From Rhinopomastus cyanomelas (lineage: Eukaryota; Chordata; Aves; Bucerotiformes; Rhinopomastidae), in the NCBI GenBank assembly GCA_013400115.1, contig VXBP01004478.1, positions 372,001 through 436,000 of the forward strand: a stretch of 64,000 nt of DNA. The letters run 5' to 3'. Positions within the stretch are counted from its first letter, which is position 1, and every line of letters starts with the position of its first letter. The notes beneath the pieces were generated by a model. It was given only the letters and a program-made list of their open reading frames with translations. It was not told where the DNA came from and did no database searches. The position numbers were made by a program, and so were the translations under genes. Below, piece after piece: positions 38,668 through 49,980 of this stretch.

Positions 38668-39775
38668 CACAGAGATTTGCTAAGATTGGAAAAGACCCTC
38701 AAGATCATTGAGTCCAACCTTGACCTAATCCTGCTAAACTATCTCTACAACCTAATGCTAAACAAGTTCCTCAAACACCACATCCAAATGATTTTTAAAC
38801 ACATTCAGAGATGGAGACTGAATCACCTCCTTGAGGAGCCTATTCCAGTACTTAACAACCCTCACTGTAAAGAAGTTTTTCCTGATATCCAACCTAAGCC
38901 CCCATGGTGCTTTGTCCTGTCAGCAGTGATAAGAGACCAACCACACTGTTGCTACAACCTCCTTTCAGGCATTTGTAGAGAGCAATAAGGTCTCCCCTCA
39001 GCTTCCTTCTCCCCAGACTCGACAGCTCTGGTTGCCTCAGTCATACCTCATAGAGGATGTTTTCCAAACTCTTCACCAGCCTTATTCCCCTTCTTTGGAT
39101 CTGCTCTAACACCTCAATGTCCTTTCTGCATTGGGTGCCCCAAACTGAACACACAACTCGAAGTGAGGCCTCACCAGTGCTAAGTACAGGGGCAAGATCA
39201 CCTTCCTAGTCCTGCTGGTCACATAATTTCTAATACAGGCCATGATGCCATTGGCCATCTTGGCCACCTGTACACACTGGTGGCTTATGTTCAGCTAACT
39301 GTCAATCAATACACCAAGGTCCTTTTCTGTTGGGCAGCTCTCCAGGCACCCTTCCCCAAGACTGTAGTGTTGCCTGGGATTGTTGTGACTGAAATGCAGG
39401 ACACGGCGCTTGGCCTTATTGAAACTGACACAGTTGACCTGGGCCCATTGATCCAGTCTGCTCAGGTCCCTCTGTAGAGCCCCCCTACTCTCCAGCAGAT
39501 CCACACTCTCTCCCAGCTTGATGTCAGATGCAAACTTAGTGAGGGTGCATTCAATCCCCTCATCAAGATCATTCGTAAAGACCTTTAACAGGAATGGCCC
39601 CAGTCCTGAGCCCTGGAGGGACATGACTCATGACTAGCCATCAACCAGATATAACTCCATTGACCACAACTCTTTGAGCTTGGCCATCCAGCCAGTGTTT
39701 CACCCAGCAGAGTACAGCCATGGGCAGCCACCTTTCCCATGAGGATGTTGTGAGGGAAAGTGTCAAGGCCAAAGA
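38668..39775 (-). mobile_element. CR1 LINE, about 1.1 kb, RT C-terminal part and 3' end, antisense
   Basis: This is the longest CR1 copy in the window. In minus sense it carries the end of ORF2: the 'QGSGLGP' block, then '[15 protein letters not shown]' and '[19 protein letters not shown]', open for 109 codons at 39624-39295. The metal-binding FADD motif of CR1 reverse transcriptase reads FASD here, so the enzyme would be inactive even before considering the 5' truncation. It ends at the CR1 3' terminus 'cacagagatttgctaagatt' at the low coordinate. It inserted in the direction of NBEA transcription. Confidence 0.95.
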
Positions 39776-40067
39776 ATAAAGGACTGCAACCAAAACCATT
39801 TAGCTATGCATACACGTGTGTGTATGTTGGACCGCGGCATGCCCGAGAACTTGGTGTTTGTTTGTAGAAGTGTTACGTGTTCTCAGGTATAAAATACAGG
39901 TGTAACACACACAGCATCTTATACAGGAAAAAAATATGTACGCTGGTTTGATTTTCAAACTGCAATAAATCCTACAATTAAAAAGCAATTTCATAATTCT
40001 TATCACTACAGATGTAAAGAGAAACTCTGTTAATTACAAAATTAAGGAGTGCATTTGTCTATACTCC
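39776..40067. other. NBEA intron with short palindromic CA/TG tract
   Basis: 'gcatacacgtgtgtgtatgt' at about 39808-39827 is a near-palindrome. The following 'ggaccgcggcatgcccgaga' is unusually CpG-rich for this intron. I cannot assign either to a family. Confidence 0.4.
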
Positions 40068-40224
40068 AGAGAGAACGCTGGAACAGGCTGCCCAGAGAGG
40101 CTGCGGAGCCTCCTTCCCTGGAAACATTTAAAACCTGCCTGGATATGTTCCTGTGTGACTTGATCGAAGTGAACCTGCTTTGGTGGGGGGGTGTGTTGGA
40201 CTAACATTCAGTGATTTTGTGATT
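40068..40224 (+). mobile_element. CR1 LINE 3' fragment, sense
   Basis: 'gctggaacaggctgcccaga', 'ctggaaacatttaaaacctg' and 'tgttcctgtgtgacttgatc' mark a CR1 3' UTR. The 3' end 'cagtgattttgtgattt' is diverged. Confidence 0.9.
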
Positions 40225-43200
40225 TATTATTTCATAGTATAACATAAAAAAACTTTTCATAACATCCCACCTCTTCAAAAAACTCTTAGTGGCTAAAAAA
40301 AAATCTTTTACTCATCTTCCAAACTCAAAAAGATCTAATGTTTTCTTCATGTTTCCTTTAAAAGACGACAACCTCTAAAAAGATGTGGTTATTGTCCATC
40401 ACACAAATTAGTTTCTAAAACTCTATACTGTATTTCAGTTTTGATAGATTATTTTTTAATGTATGATAAGCACAGGATAATATTTCCGTTTCTTTTCTCA
40501 AAATCTTGTTACTTCAAATTAAATTCATCCTCCTGGTAGAGACATTTAAAATGTCTATACAAAGCAAATGTATAATCAGCAGAGCAAATTAGCCCTACTA
40601 ATTAAAATAAATCTGAAATCGTTTTCTAGGCATAAATTACAAAGGATAGATTATTCTCAAAACAGCTAATTTTAAGATCACCTTTTAAGAGACATTTGCA
40701 TCAACCATTGTTTTCCTCCAGGTTAGAATGATTAACCCACACTCAGTGCTATATAACACAGCACTGAACAGAATCCTATCTTCTAGTATTCAAAAGAGCA
40801 ATTAAAATGAAGTTAACCTCGTACTAAATTGCAGTTTATTCTTCTTATTTCTGTACTCTACCTTTTCAGTACAGATCACATTAGCAGTCAGTAAGATTAT
40901 AACAGGGGTCTTTCAACTGCATTACAGCCATTATTTCAAGTAATCTATCTGGGAAAGAACAATCGCTGCACTAATTCAGAAAGGGTTAATCCATTTTTAA
41001 ATTTATCTTCGTGTACAGTGAAGCACCAATTAGTACAACGATCTGCCTTAGTAATGAGGTTAATATTTCACCAGCTCATTGGACAGTAAAATTAAATTTT
41101 CATTTTTCTTCTTGAACAATTACAAAGGTTAACAAAATGAAAGTTAACTGTGTGGCTCCCATTCTGGGAGGAATTTCCCTGGCTCCAACTGCAGCTGGAG
41201 TTATAGGATAAAATTTAGATGCCCAAGGCCTCCCCACTATGCTGGCGACACAGCGACTTGGTGCAGTGTGGGCCAAATAATTTAAAACATCATGATTCAA
41301 TTAAAGTTTAAAAGGTAAAAATAAAATAGCCGCTCACTCCTCTGGCTGAGAGCAATGATTAACATGCACCAAACTCCAGAATATTTACCAATGCAGCTTA
41401 TTAAAACAAAATGACAGATTTACAATTATGCAACAGAAAACTACCAGAAATCTCCTTGGCCCTGCTACTTTCAAGTAAGATGAATAATAAAATGTTCAGT
41501 TGTATACCTACCGTTATTAAAGACAATATAGAAACCACTCTTTCAGACTTTTAGCATCGCCTTATTTAAGTACCTCTGAGTTTCATATTTAACACAGGCT
41601 ACATTGCAGAATTTCCTTTTATGGCTTGCAGATTTTCTCTCACTCATCTCAAACATGTAGCTGAGGTTTTTCACATGACAAATAAAATGCAAATTTTCAT
41701 ATATGAAAAATCTGTTGGTTTCTTTACCAGACCAGAAGACTGACTTAAGGCTATTCCTGGAGGGAATTTAGTTGATATTCTAAATCCTATTTGCTAACAG
41801 AAGCTGGAAGTTAATTGAATATTCTCATTTTGTCTAGAGTTCTGACAGACCTTATACCTCAATGTATTCTTCAAAAAGCAGATAACTCAATCTTCTACTG
41901 TCATCTTAGGTTACCGCACGATGCTCTGATAAATATCAAATGTTATTTTTTGTTCAGGCAATACGAAACTTCACTCTGACATACACCTAATTGTAAATGT
42001 GATTTTATCTGTGTTCAAAATATCCAGTATATGCTTGGTAATAAAGTTGTTGCAATCCCACATGACAAGTGCCTGCTGCCTTCTCTGACAAAATGAAGTA
42101 AAGGTTATGCGTATTCAAAAGGACAACAGATATCTCTGTGTCTCACACTTTTCAGCTAGGTCAAGGAGCACAAGGACTAGTACATCAAAGTACATGTTTA
42201 ATAGAGCTGTTTCAAGAAGATAAGAAACTCATCAAAACTAAGATTACTGGATCCTATTTCTAGCCACCAGGTGATTGTTGCCATTTTCTGACAGATGAAT
42301 AAATTGATACGGCCATTTATCATCATCAATACTAAGTTGGCCTATCTTAGTCCTAATGTTGGGTTGCTTGAGCATTAAAACATGACAATGTATGCTCATG
42401 CATATGTATTTGCATAGCAGGCAAGCACAGGTAGGTCTGGAAACAGTAATAAAAAGTGATCCTGAAATATTGTATGAGACTCCATAAAACCACAAACCCT
42501 TGTTTGACCAAGTCATGTCAAAAACTCAACTTTAACTTTACTTCGTCACTTCTGCATGAAAATAATTTCAATTGAAACAAAATAAAACCTAAAGAAATAA
42601 TAAAAAACCTGTTAAAGTGAACATGTTTTAAAAAGAGGGGTTTGTATGTTTGTATAATTTTCAAGCAATGCAATTTAAATTGTTTACTTCAATGCTTCAA
42701 CTGACAAAAGAAGCAACTGAATGTGGACTCGTTCTAGGAGTAAGAATTAAAAACATTGAGTTATTGGAGTCAGCTGCTCCATCACAACTTAACAAGAACA
42801 AAAAATTTATCTTGCTGTCAGTAGTTAATGCTTCCCAACTAGCATGAAAGATATGAAGATGTACAAATTATAGAGAGTGATTTGAATTGGTCTAAAATGC
42901 CAAGTGTTCTAATAAAACTACCTTAAAGCCCTGCTTCATTTGTTTTTTACTTTTCTGGAGGTGCCCCAAGTGTACTGCTTGTTTTTCCCTCTTATTGAAC
43001 TCATAGATGCTGTTGATAAAGTCCCAGAGAAATAATTAATGTGATTTGCATTACTATGAACAATATAACAAAAATGTTCTTTGTGAACCTAAGGGTCTGT
43101 CATATCAGTTCAGACATTCTGATTAAGGGATTTCTCCAAACTGTAAACGTTTTCATGAATTTCACTGAGGAGACGAGGAATTAAGCCCATTCCTTGTGTT

Positions 43201-43356
43201 TGACATTTACCAATGCTCTTAAAAACTAGCTTTAAAATGCCTTCGATGTAAACTTCTTTCTTGGAAGAACAACAAATCTTTATTGTATAACGTTAGGGTC
43301 TAGGTGACAACTGAGTGAAAGCAGAGAAGCAGAAATGCAGCAGCTCTCAGGCTTAC
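40225..43356. other. CR1-free NBEA intron donor-side to exon B
   Basis: About 3.1 kb without any recognised repeat. It contains the candidate regulatory block at 40540-41420. The exon B donor (GTAAG) is at 43356-43352. Confidence 0.5.
40540..41420. promoter_or_regulatory. Candidate conserved non-coding element cluster
   Basis: A repeat-free block with many homeodomain-type cores ('cctactaattaaaataaatc', 'catgattcaattaaag') and more complex segments such as 'gacacagcgacttggtgcag' and 'atagccgctcactcctctgg'. Its texture is unlike drifting intron. MAB21L1, nested in an NBEA intron in vertebrates, would be a natural enhancer target, but this is inference. Confidence 0.32.
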
Positions 43357-43465
43357 CTCAAACTCGGCATGCTTGTGGACATCTTCAGCTCTTTGTCGGT
43401 TCAAAATGAATTCTGCTTCGTTTGCGACACGAACTATATGGTCTTTCATTGCATGACATAATAAC
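43357..43465 (-). CDS. NBEA: NBEA internal exon B
   Basis: This 109-nt internal exon is flanked in minus sense by a strong acceptor (T-run then TTTAG, AG at 43467-43466) and a GTAAG donor at 43356. Its first base completes the arginine codon split with exon A. It then encodes 36 residues containing [19 protein letters not shown] and [16 protein letters not shown], ending on a codon boundary. The sequence is an amphipathic, charged helix typical of this part of neurobeachin. It continues directly into exon C ([11 protein letters not shown]), with a 4,875-bp intron between them. There is no sign of a broken frame. Assignment to NBEA rests on my recognition of the family sequence plus the splice-phase chain. 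Confidence 0.95.
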
Positions 43466-44744
43466 CTAAAAAAAAAGAACAATCAAAATAAAACGCTTGC
43501 ATCTGATATACTTCAAAGAAGCTACCTCGGCAGACTGACTTAAAACAGAAAATAATTAAGGAAACCACGGCGATGCAATTGCTGTACTAGCTGACGTGAA
43601 AGAGTTAATTTATTCCAAAAGTTTGTGTTTGCTAAAGCACAAACAAACCATGCTACACTGAAAAATCTTGCTATTTATTGCTGAAAACTTATTTATGGAA
43701 GCAGGCTCAAAAAGAATATAAATAAGATTCTTCTAAAGAAAATGTAGACAATTGCTTAAACTCTTATCGATATAATTATATTCTGAAATATAAATTTCAA
43801 AGTCTTCAAAAATCATGAGATTGGTGAAGATTTAAAATGTTACTATGAACATGGAAAAATAAAATAATATAAACATCTCTTGTATGTATTTCAAACATTG
43901 GAGATAAAAGTTCATCATGTTTCCAAGTTTTCACGGCATCAGAACTAGACATACCTCACTTGAAGAGAAGTTAAAAATAAAGATAGGACCAAGGATGTCA
44001 AGGATGAGATACCTTAAATGAGGTAACAATCTAACAATCTCCAAATACCATGATATGCATAATAAATTAGCAGTATAAAGAGCACTTGTTAATAATGCTG
44101 ATATCCTGTTGTGCAGGAAGAATGGAATCAACTGCTGTCTTGTCCCTGCCGTCCGTATCTCAGTGTTGCGTGTTCTGCTAAAAACTGCTTTGCCTTTGTT
44201 ATCAGCAGAGAGGGAAATGGATTTCAGGATGTGAAGAGCTGACAGGTCTGTGTAGGATCAGGAACTGTTTCTCTTTCTGTCAAATTGGCACAAGGTCTGG
44301 GTTTTTCCTTCTTCCAACATCAGGGTAACACAATTTCAGAGATTCTTATAAATACGGAATTTCTAGCAATTCCACCAAAAAGCTGATGTCTGGTTCTTAG
44401 AAGCATCACAAAAGAAAGCCATGGTTCTTAGAAATGAAAACCGTGATTGCACCTACAAGATGAATGCCACTCTCTTTAGTGAAATGAGAGGCAAGAGTTT
44501 GGATCAAGGTTTATCAGTGGAGATTCATGCTTTAAATAAGTCCTTGTATTATGCTTAACCCTTTGCTACTCTTGAAATGGAAATGGTTTTGGCAAATTAA
44601 AAGTTGAAAGATTAAAGTTGCCTCCATTGTAATCTTCAAAATTCAGGGTTTTGTTTTTTGGTTGTTTTTTTTTTAATCCACCCTGCTGGAAGAAAGGCTT
44701 TAGTACTTTATTATTGTTTCAGGTTCCAGTTTTTTTATTTTTAA
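43466..44744. other. NBEA intron, no recognisable element
   Basis: Intron just upstream of exon B in transcript sense. A T-rich tract lies at 44650-44675. No repeats or exons were recognised. Confidence 0.45.
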
Positions 44745-44800
44745 TAGGTAGATGATCTCTTGGGTCCCTTCCAACCCCTAACATCCTATGATCCTATGTA
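44745..44800 (+). mobile_element. CR1 3' tail remnant
   Basis: 'gtagatgatctcttgggtcc' and 'cttccaacccctaacatcct' with the terminal 'atgatcctatgt' represent the last 55 bp of a CR1. It lies directly before another CR1 in the same orientation. Confidence 0.82.
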
Positions 44801-44835
44801 GATCTGCCCTCAGATACAGATAGAGATTTCTCTGA

Positions 44836-45262
44836 AATGATGAAGGAAGTAGAGCACCTCCCTTAAAAGGAGAGGCTGAGGGAGCTGGGTCTCTTTAGCT
44901 TGGAGAAGAGGAGACTGAGGGGTGACCTCATGAATGTCTATACATATGTGAAGGGTGGGTGTCAGGATTATGGGGCCAGGCTCTTCTCAATGTCATCTAG
45001 TGATAGGACAAGGGGCAATAGGTGTAAGCTGGAACATAGGAGGTTCCACATAAATATCAGGAGGAACTTCCTCACAGTGAGGGTGACAGAGCACTGGAAC
45101 AGGCTGCCCAGGGGCGGTGGTGGAGTCTCCTTCTCTGGAGACATTTAAAACCCACCTGGACATGTTCTTGTGCGTCTTGATCTAGGGGATCCTGCTATGT
45201 CAGGGGGACTGGTCTAGATGATCTTTTGAGGTCCCTTCTAATCCCTAATGATTCTATGATTC
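44836..45262 (+). mobile_element. CR1 LINE 3' fragment, sense
   Basis: About 425 bp of CR1 3' region: 'ctgagggagctgggtctctt', 'tagcttggagaagaggagac', 'ctagtgataggacaaggggc', 'gagcactggaacaggctgcc' and the 3' end 'cctaatgattctatgattct'. It matches the 16655-16983 copy and looks little decayed. Confidence 0.95.
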
Positions 45263-45335
45263 TAAAATGGGAAAATAGTTGAAAAGTGTGTTTAACATCT
45301 CCAGCCAAATTTTGCATTGGTCTTCCTGACCTTTT

Positions 45336-45361
45336 CACAGAATCACAGAACATTAGGGAAT
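45336..45361 (-). mobile_element. Tiny antisense CR1 3' end
   Basis: 'cacagaatcacagaacatta' plus 'ggga' equals the extreme CR1 3' end in reverse orientation. It lies 75 bp beyond the sense copy, tail to tail. It may be a minimal, severely truncated insertion. Confidence 0.65.
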
Positions 45362-47813
45362 AACTAGAGCATAGTGCAAATTAGGTGAAATCAATATGGT
45401 ACTTAGACACTTCCTGACACAAAGAATTTGCTGGGAAAATATTGTGACTAACTTTGATCCACTGGGCTTATTATTTGGACATCTGGGCATAATTTTTATA
45501 TCTCAGAAAAACAATCTAAGCTGCCTCTGTTCACATTCAAGTGATGCTTGTCTGTCACAAGAAGCGTTCACATTCTCTGTGCCCATTTATGCACTAAAAT
45601 ATCTACAAGGGATTTCAAGCGGATTCACAGAGAATGCTAATGTCAACAAAATAAAAATCTCTTATGAATATTCAAGGAAAAGATAATTTTTAAAGAAGAT
45701 CTGTTGACACCAGTCTTTGTCTGCTTTACCAAAAATGAAAGCTTGTATAGACATGCAGCAGATAATGCAGATCAGCTGTCTGGAAGTGCTGGTGAACTCA
45801 GCCGTACATCCTACCCCTCTCTTGGAATTTTGTGCTCAGAAGAATGAGAGACCCTATACATTTGGGAACAAACTCAGTATCTGCTGCAGTATTTGGACAG
45901 CACAATAGGCAAATTCAGTTAGATTAGCTAGATTTCAGGTAAACTGGAAGTGCTACAGGATTTCTGTGTCCACATTCAGTGACACGACAAGAAGTGATCA
46001 AGGAACGTGGCTGAGCACTGGGTCCTAGATGCCTACAGCACTGAAATCATTAGCATGACCCTAATAGCCACTGACTCTAGAAAATGCACAGGCATGGTTC
46101 AAGGGACAGCTCAAAGAAAGCACAATAATGAGACTGAGTCAACTTAAACCCTCTCAAATGCTACTTAAGAAAGTTCTGCAGGTGTTTTCACACCATATTT
46201 CAACACACACAGTTCTGGCAGTTAGCCCTCATCTTATTCCAAACAATCTGAACTAAACAGACAAATAGTGATGATATTTTAAGGTAAAACTGTAACCATA
46301 CAGGGAAGGGCTGGATTGAGTGTTATGCAGGATAAGTGATACTACACAATCATTGTGACTGCCACACCACACAACCATTAAGTAGTATTGCATCAATACG
46401 TGCTACTGAGGTATGTACTGTGATTCACTCATCTTAGGTACTTCCAGGAGTCTTTGACAGAATTTCAAGGACTATGTAAACAATATTTTTGCATTTAGAA
46501 GACCATTAAGTATTAGGCTAGGCTTAAAATCACTTGCTAGGAAGGCAGAATTTTGAGAAAGAGTTCAAATCTAGGCTATTATTTAGGAATTTCACATGCT
46601 TCCAAAAGAAGCCTTGGCCTGGATGTCTTGATTTGCAAGTGCAAGAACGTGGGTCAGAAAACAGAAGCATAATAAGGTAAAACAGTTAAATGTGTCTCCT
46701 TAACTCAGAAAAAGAAAGCTCCTACAAGGTCAGGGAAGCAATGTCTTAGAGAGGTTTTTGCAAAGGACTTTGCTTCTGTGAGTTCTATACTTACTGAAGG
46801 AAACTTCTTACTTTTTGAAATATAAAGACACTACTTAGAACTACGTTTGTACTGGTTTATTCCAATTATCACTTCTAATAGAAGGTTATCTTCTATGCTC
46901 AAACTGTCTCTCCTGACCAAAAGATGGTAAATGTTGCTTTACTCTCGTGCCTGGATTAAATCATATCCAGCTAACTCTTGTTTGAATTCAGCGTATTGTC
47001 CTAAACGGGTTGCATCTGAACATGCACTGTAACGTTGTCATCATTTGAATACTTACCAATTTATCTAAACCCTTCCTAACTCAATCACATGCATGACATA
47101 GGATTAAAAAAATTCCAGAAAGAAATTTCAGACTTATCTGGCATGAGAAAAAGCGCTTCCAACTCTCTTTTGAATTCTCATAGGAAAAAAATTAGAAATT
47201 ATTCAGGAAGGATCCCAAACCAAGAAAAATCTCACACTCAATAGTATCAAAGGCTGCCAATACATCCAGAAAAATTCCCTTGCACTGCAAAGGAACAAGG
47301 ACCTCTAGGTCAGCAAATTCAATCCTTCATTGCAACACACAGCTATGTCATACGAACGCTTTCATAAACTATCTTTAGATTATGAAAGGCATTTGCATGA
47401 AATCTAGCACATGAAACATGTCTTCAGTTTACGAAAATGTGATCAAGCTGGTAGTTTTCAGCGTAGCATCAGAAAGTCCTCTGAAGGGTTTTAACAACCC
47501 TTTTACTCTCCAATCAAAACGTATTCTTCAGCAGGCTGTATCGTTTCATTTCATGCAAATGTTGCCCTTAATTTTACACAAATCTTCTTCCATCTGTTGA
47601 CCTTCTGATGTTCTAATCTCTCCCTATTTTACTATGCTAAGTAAATCAGTTCTCTGGCTTTCTTGATCATGGGGAAGCAGTTATTGAAAGAGAATGCTTT
47701 TTTGACTTTCAGCAGTTTAATAGATCTTGCCTTTTCTGTAAGGGCACAGCTAAACTGGTGAGCAGTACTCTAACCACTGTTTACACGGTGTCATTAATGC
47801 TGCTTCATTTCAA

Positions 47814-47821
47814 TGACGTCA
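47814..47821. promoter_or_regulatory. Full CRE palindrome TGACGTCA
   Basis: An exact TGACGTCA, the canonical CREB/ATF site. A CpG-containing 8-mer is uncommon in CpG-poor intron. No promoter features or transcript are visible, so function is unproven. Confidence 0.4.
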
Positions 47822-47866
47822 CACCCCGATCTTTTCTCATGCAATTCCAGAATTCTTCTGGGCCCT

Positions 47867-47903
47867 TTTTTTGCACAAAGTGTCTGTGTCTTTGTGCAAA
47901 AAA
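47867..47903. repeat. Perfect 14-bp hairpin, 9-nt loop
   Basis: Left arm 'tttttttgcacaaag' and right arm 'ctttgtgcaaaaaa' pair over 14 bp around the loop 'tgtctgtgt'. The stem does not extend beyond this, so it is short for a microRNA precursor. Confidence 0.85.
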
Positions 47904-47954
47904 TCTACTCTGACACGTCGGTGTTTTCCCTCCTCAGACACTTTTGAAGGACCA

Positions 47955-49025
47955 CAGAAACATAGAACAGCTCAGGTTGAAAAAGACCTCAGAGATCATC
48001 CAGTTCCAAGCCCCCTGCAATGGGTAGGGACATCTCTCATTAGCTCAGGACGCTCAGAGCTCAATCCAACCTGACCTGGAACACTTCCAGGGAGGAATCC
48101 ACAACCTTCCTAAAAAACCTGTTTCAGTGTCAGGGAAAATGTTCATAGTGAGAAATTTCTTTCTAAAAATCTAACATAAATCTACCTTCTTTTAGTCCAA
48201 AAAGATTCCTGCTTTTCATCTCACTAGAGTCCCTTGTAAAAAGCCCCTCTTCAGCTTTTCTGTATGCTCTCTTCATGTACTGCAAGGCTGGTATAAGGTG
48301 TCCCCAGAGCCTTCTCCAGGTTGAAAAGCCCCAAATCCTTCAGCATGTGTCTTCATAACAGAGGTGCTCCAGCCCTTGTGATCCTTCCCTGGACCCACCC
48401 TAACAGTTCCATGTCCTTCTTATACTGGGGACTCCAGAACTGAATGCAGTACTCCAGGTGAGGTCTCACAAGAGAAGAGTAGAGGAGGGGAATCACTTCC
48501 CTTGACCTGATGGTGACACTTCTTTTGAGACAGTCCAGAATACAATTTCCCTTCTGAGCTGCACTGGTAGATTGTGGGCTCATGTTGAGCTTCTTGTCTA
48601 CTGACACCCCCAAGTCCTTCTCCGTGGAACTACTTTCAATGCATTCATCTCCCAGCAAGTATTTGTGCTTGCAATTACTCCAAGTCAGATGTAGGAACCT
48701 GTTGAACCTCATACAGTTTGCACAGGCCTAGTTCTCAATCCTTTCAGGTCCTTCTGGATAGCCTCCCTTCCTTACAGCTTGTCAACCACAACATACAGCT
48801 TGGCGTCATTGGCAAGCCTGCTGACAGCCTTCAACACTGGTCTCAAAACAGACTCCACTCAGACACTGAGCCATTGATCCCAACTGTTTCAGTGTGACCA
48901 TCCAGTCAATTCCTTATCCACTGAGTGGTTTGTCTGTAAAAAACACGTATCTCTCTTTCAGAGACAAGGATGCCCTGTAGCACAGCCTCAAATGCCTTGC
49001 ACAAGTTCAGATAGGTGACACCAGA
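47955..49025 (-). mobile_element. CR1 LINE, about 1.07 kb, RT C-terminal part and 3' end, antisense
   Basis: Reverse-complement CR1 from 'cagaaacatagaacagctca' (3' end, low coordinate) through 'gaggtctcacaagagaagag' and 'agcttcttgtctactgacac' to the RT region 'cttggcgtcattggcaagcc' and beyond. A 119-codon remnant is open at 48712-48353 in minus sense; the rest is broken. It is the same subfamily as the sense copy at 25765-26698 and could pair with it in RNA. Confidence 0.95.
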
Positions 49026-49876
49026 TGAAGCAACAGGGTGTAGCATGAATGCTCAAGCATGTTAATTCCATGTTTAATTATAAAATACTTAACAGCATAG
49101 TATAATATGTAATATTTTTATAGGTTTGAAGCCCAGAAAGAAAGGGGAGATCTGACATTTGAAAGCAGTGCCATTTTTACCTTCCTTTTGAAATAAACCT
49201 GTTCTTTAGTGAGTTCTCTATATCAGTGTCAACTGGACATTAGTCATCACTGAATTATACCCATTGTTCACATTCTGCAGTTGCCTTAGCAAGAATAACC
49301 CTCAAAAGAACTAGTAGACGGGTTCATGTTAAGACAGTGATGAATCAAGCCTTCTGGTCATCCTTATTAATCTCTACACAAACAGTCCTCCCAAAGGTCT
49401 GAGGACTTCTATGGAAAGTGTCACCACAGGCTTGCTGTACTTTTTATACTGTTTTGCAGTAATTAACTAAAAGAGAAAAGGCATTGTCCTAGAAAAAACA
49501 TTTATCTTTATCCTGTGTGGTGACTTCTTTACTGCAGTGCTGAAACTCCTCCAGAACTGAAGCCAAGTGTGCTGCTGTGCTCTTCCCCAGTTGAGCTGGT
49601 ATCAGCCAGGAACTGATTACTAGCCTCTTTGAGAGGCAATTTTTACTGAATGAGGGAGAGATTAAACATTGAATTGGTATCTTATGGTTTTTCTTTACCA
49701 AGAGAAACTTGATTTCTATTAATGCCCACAAATTTATGAAGCACAGAGAAAGCTTCTTTACTAGGAAATGGCCTTGATTTGATTTTAGACTGTATCAAAG
49801 GGCTTTAAGTAAGGAATGCACCAACAAAGCAGTCTGGAATTACTTGTGACTCAAATCCTCCTCTACTTCAGTGGGG
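49026..49876. other. NBEA intron, no recognisable element
   Basis: AT-rich intron between two antisense CR1 copies. Nothing was recognised. Confidence 0.45.
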
Positions 49877-49980
49877 AATTATAGAATTGTTTAGGTTGGG
49901 AAAAGCCTTTAAGATCCTCTAGTACAACCATTAACCTAACAGTACCAAACCCAGCACTAAACAATGGCCCTAAGTTCCAC
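49877..49980 (-). mobile_element. CR1 LINE 3' end, antisense, diverged
   Basis: 'atagaattgtttaggttggg', 'aaaagcctttaagatcctct' and 'accaaacccagcactaaaca' are a decayed reverse-complement CR1 terminus of about 100 bp. Confidence 0.85.

Larger units (their letters stand above)
45362..47954. other. NBEA intron, no recognised repeat; CRE-like site and hairpin near its end
   Basis: About 2.6 kb of intron. Short open frames are unrecognisable. A full CRE palindrome and a strong hairpin lie at 47814-47903 and are listed separately. Confidence 0.45.

Noticed and set aside
48353..48712. 119-codon minus-strand frame resembling a protein
   Set aside because: It is a decayed remnant of CR1 ORF2, not a host gene.
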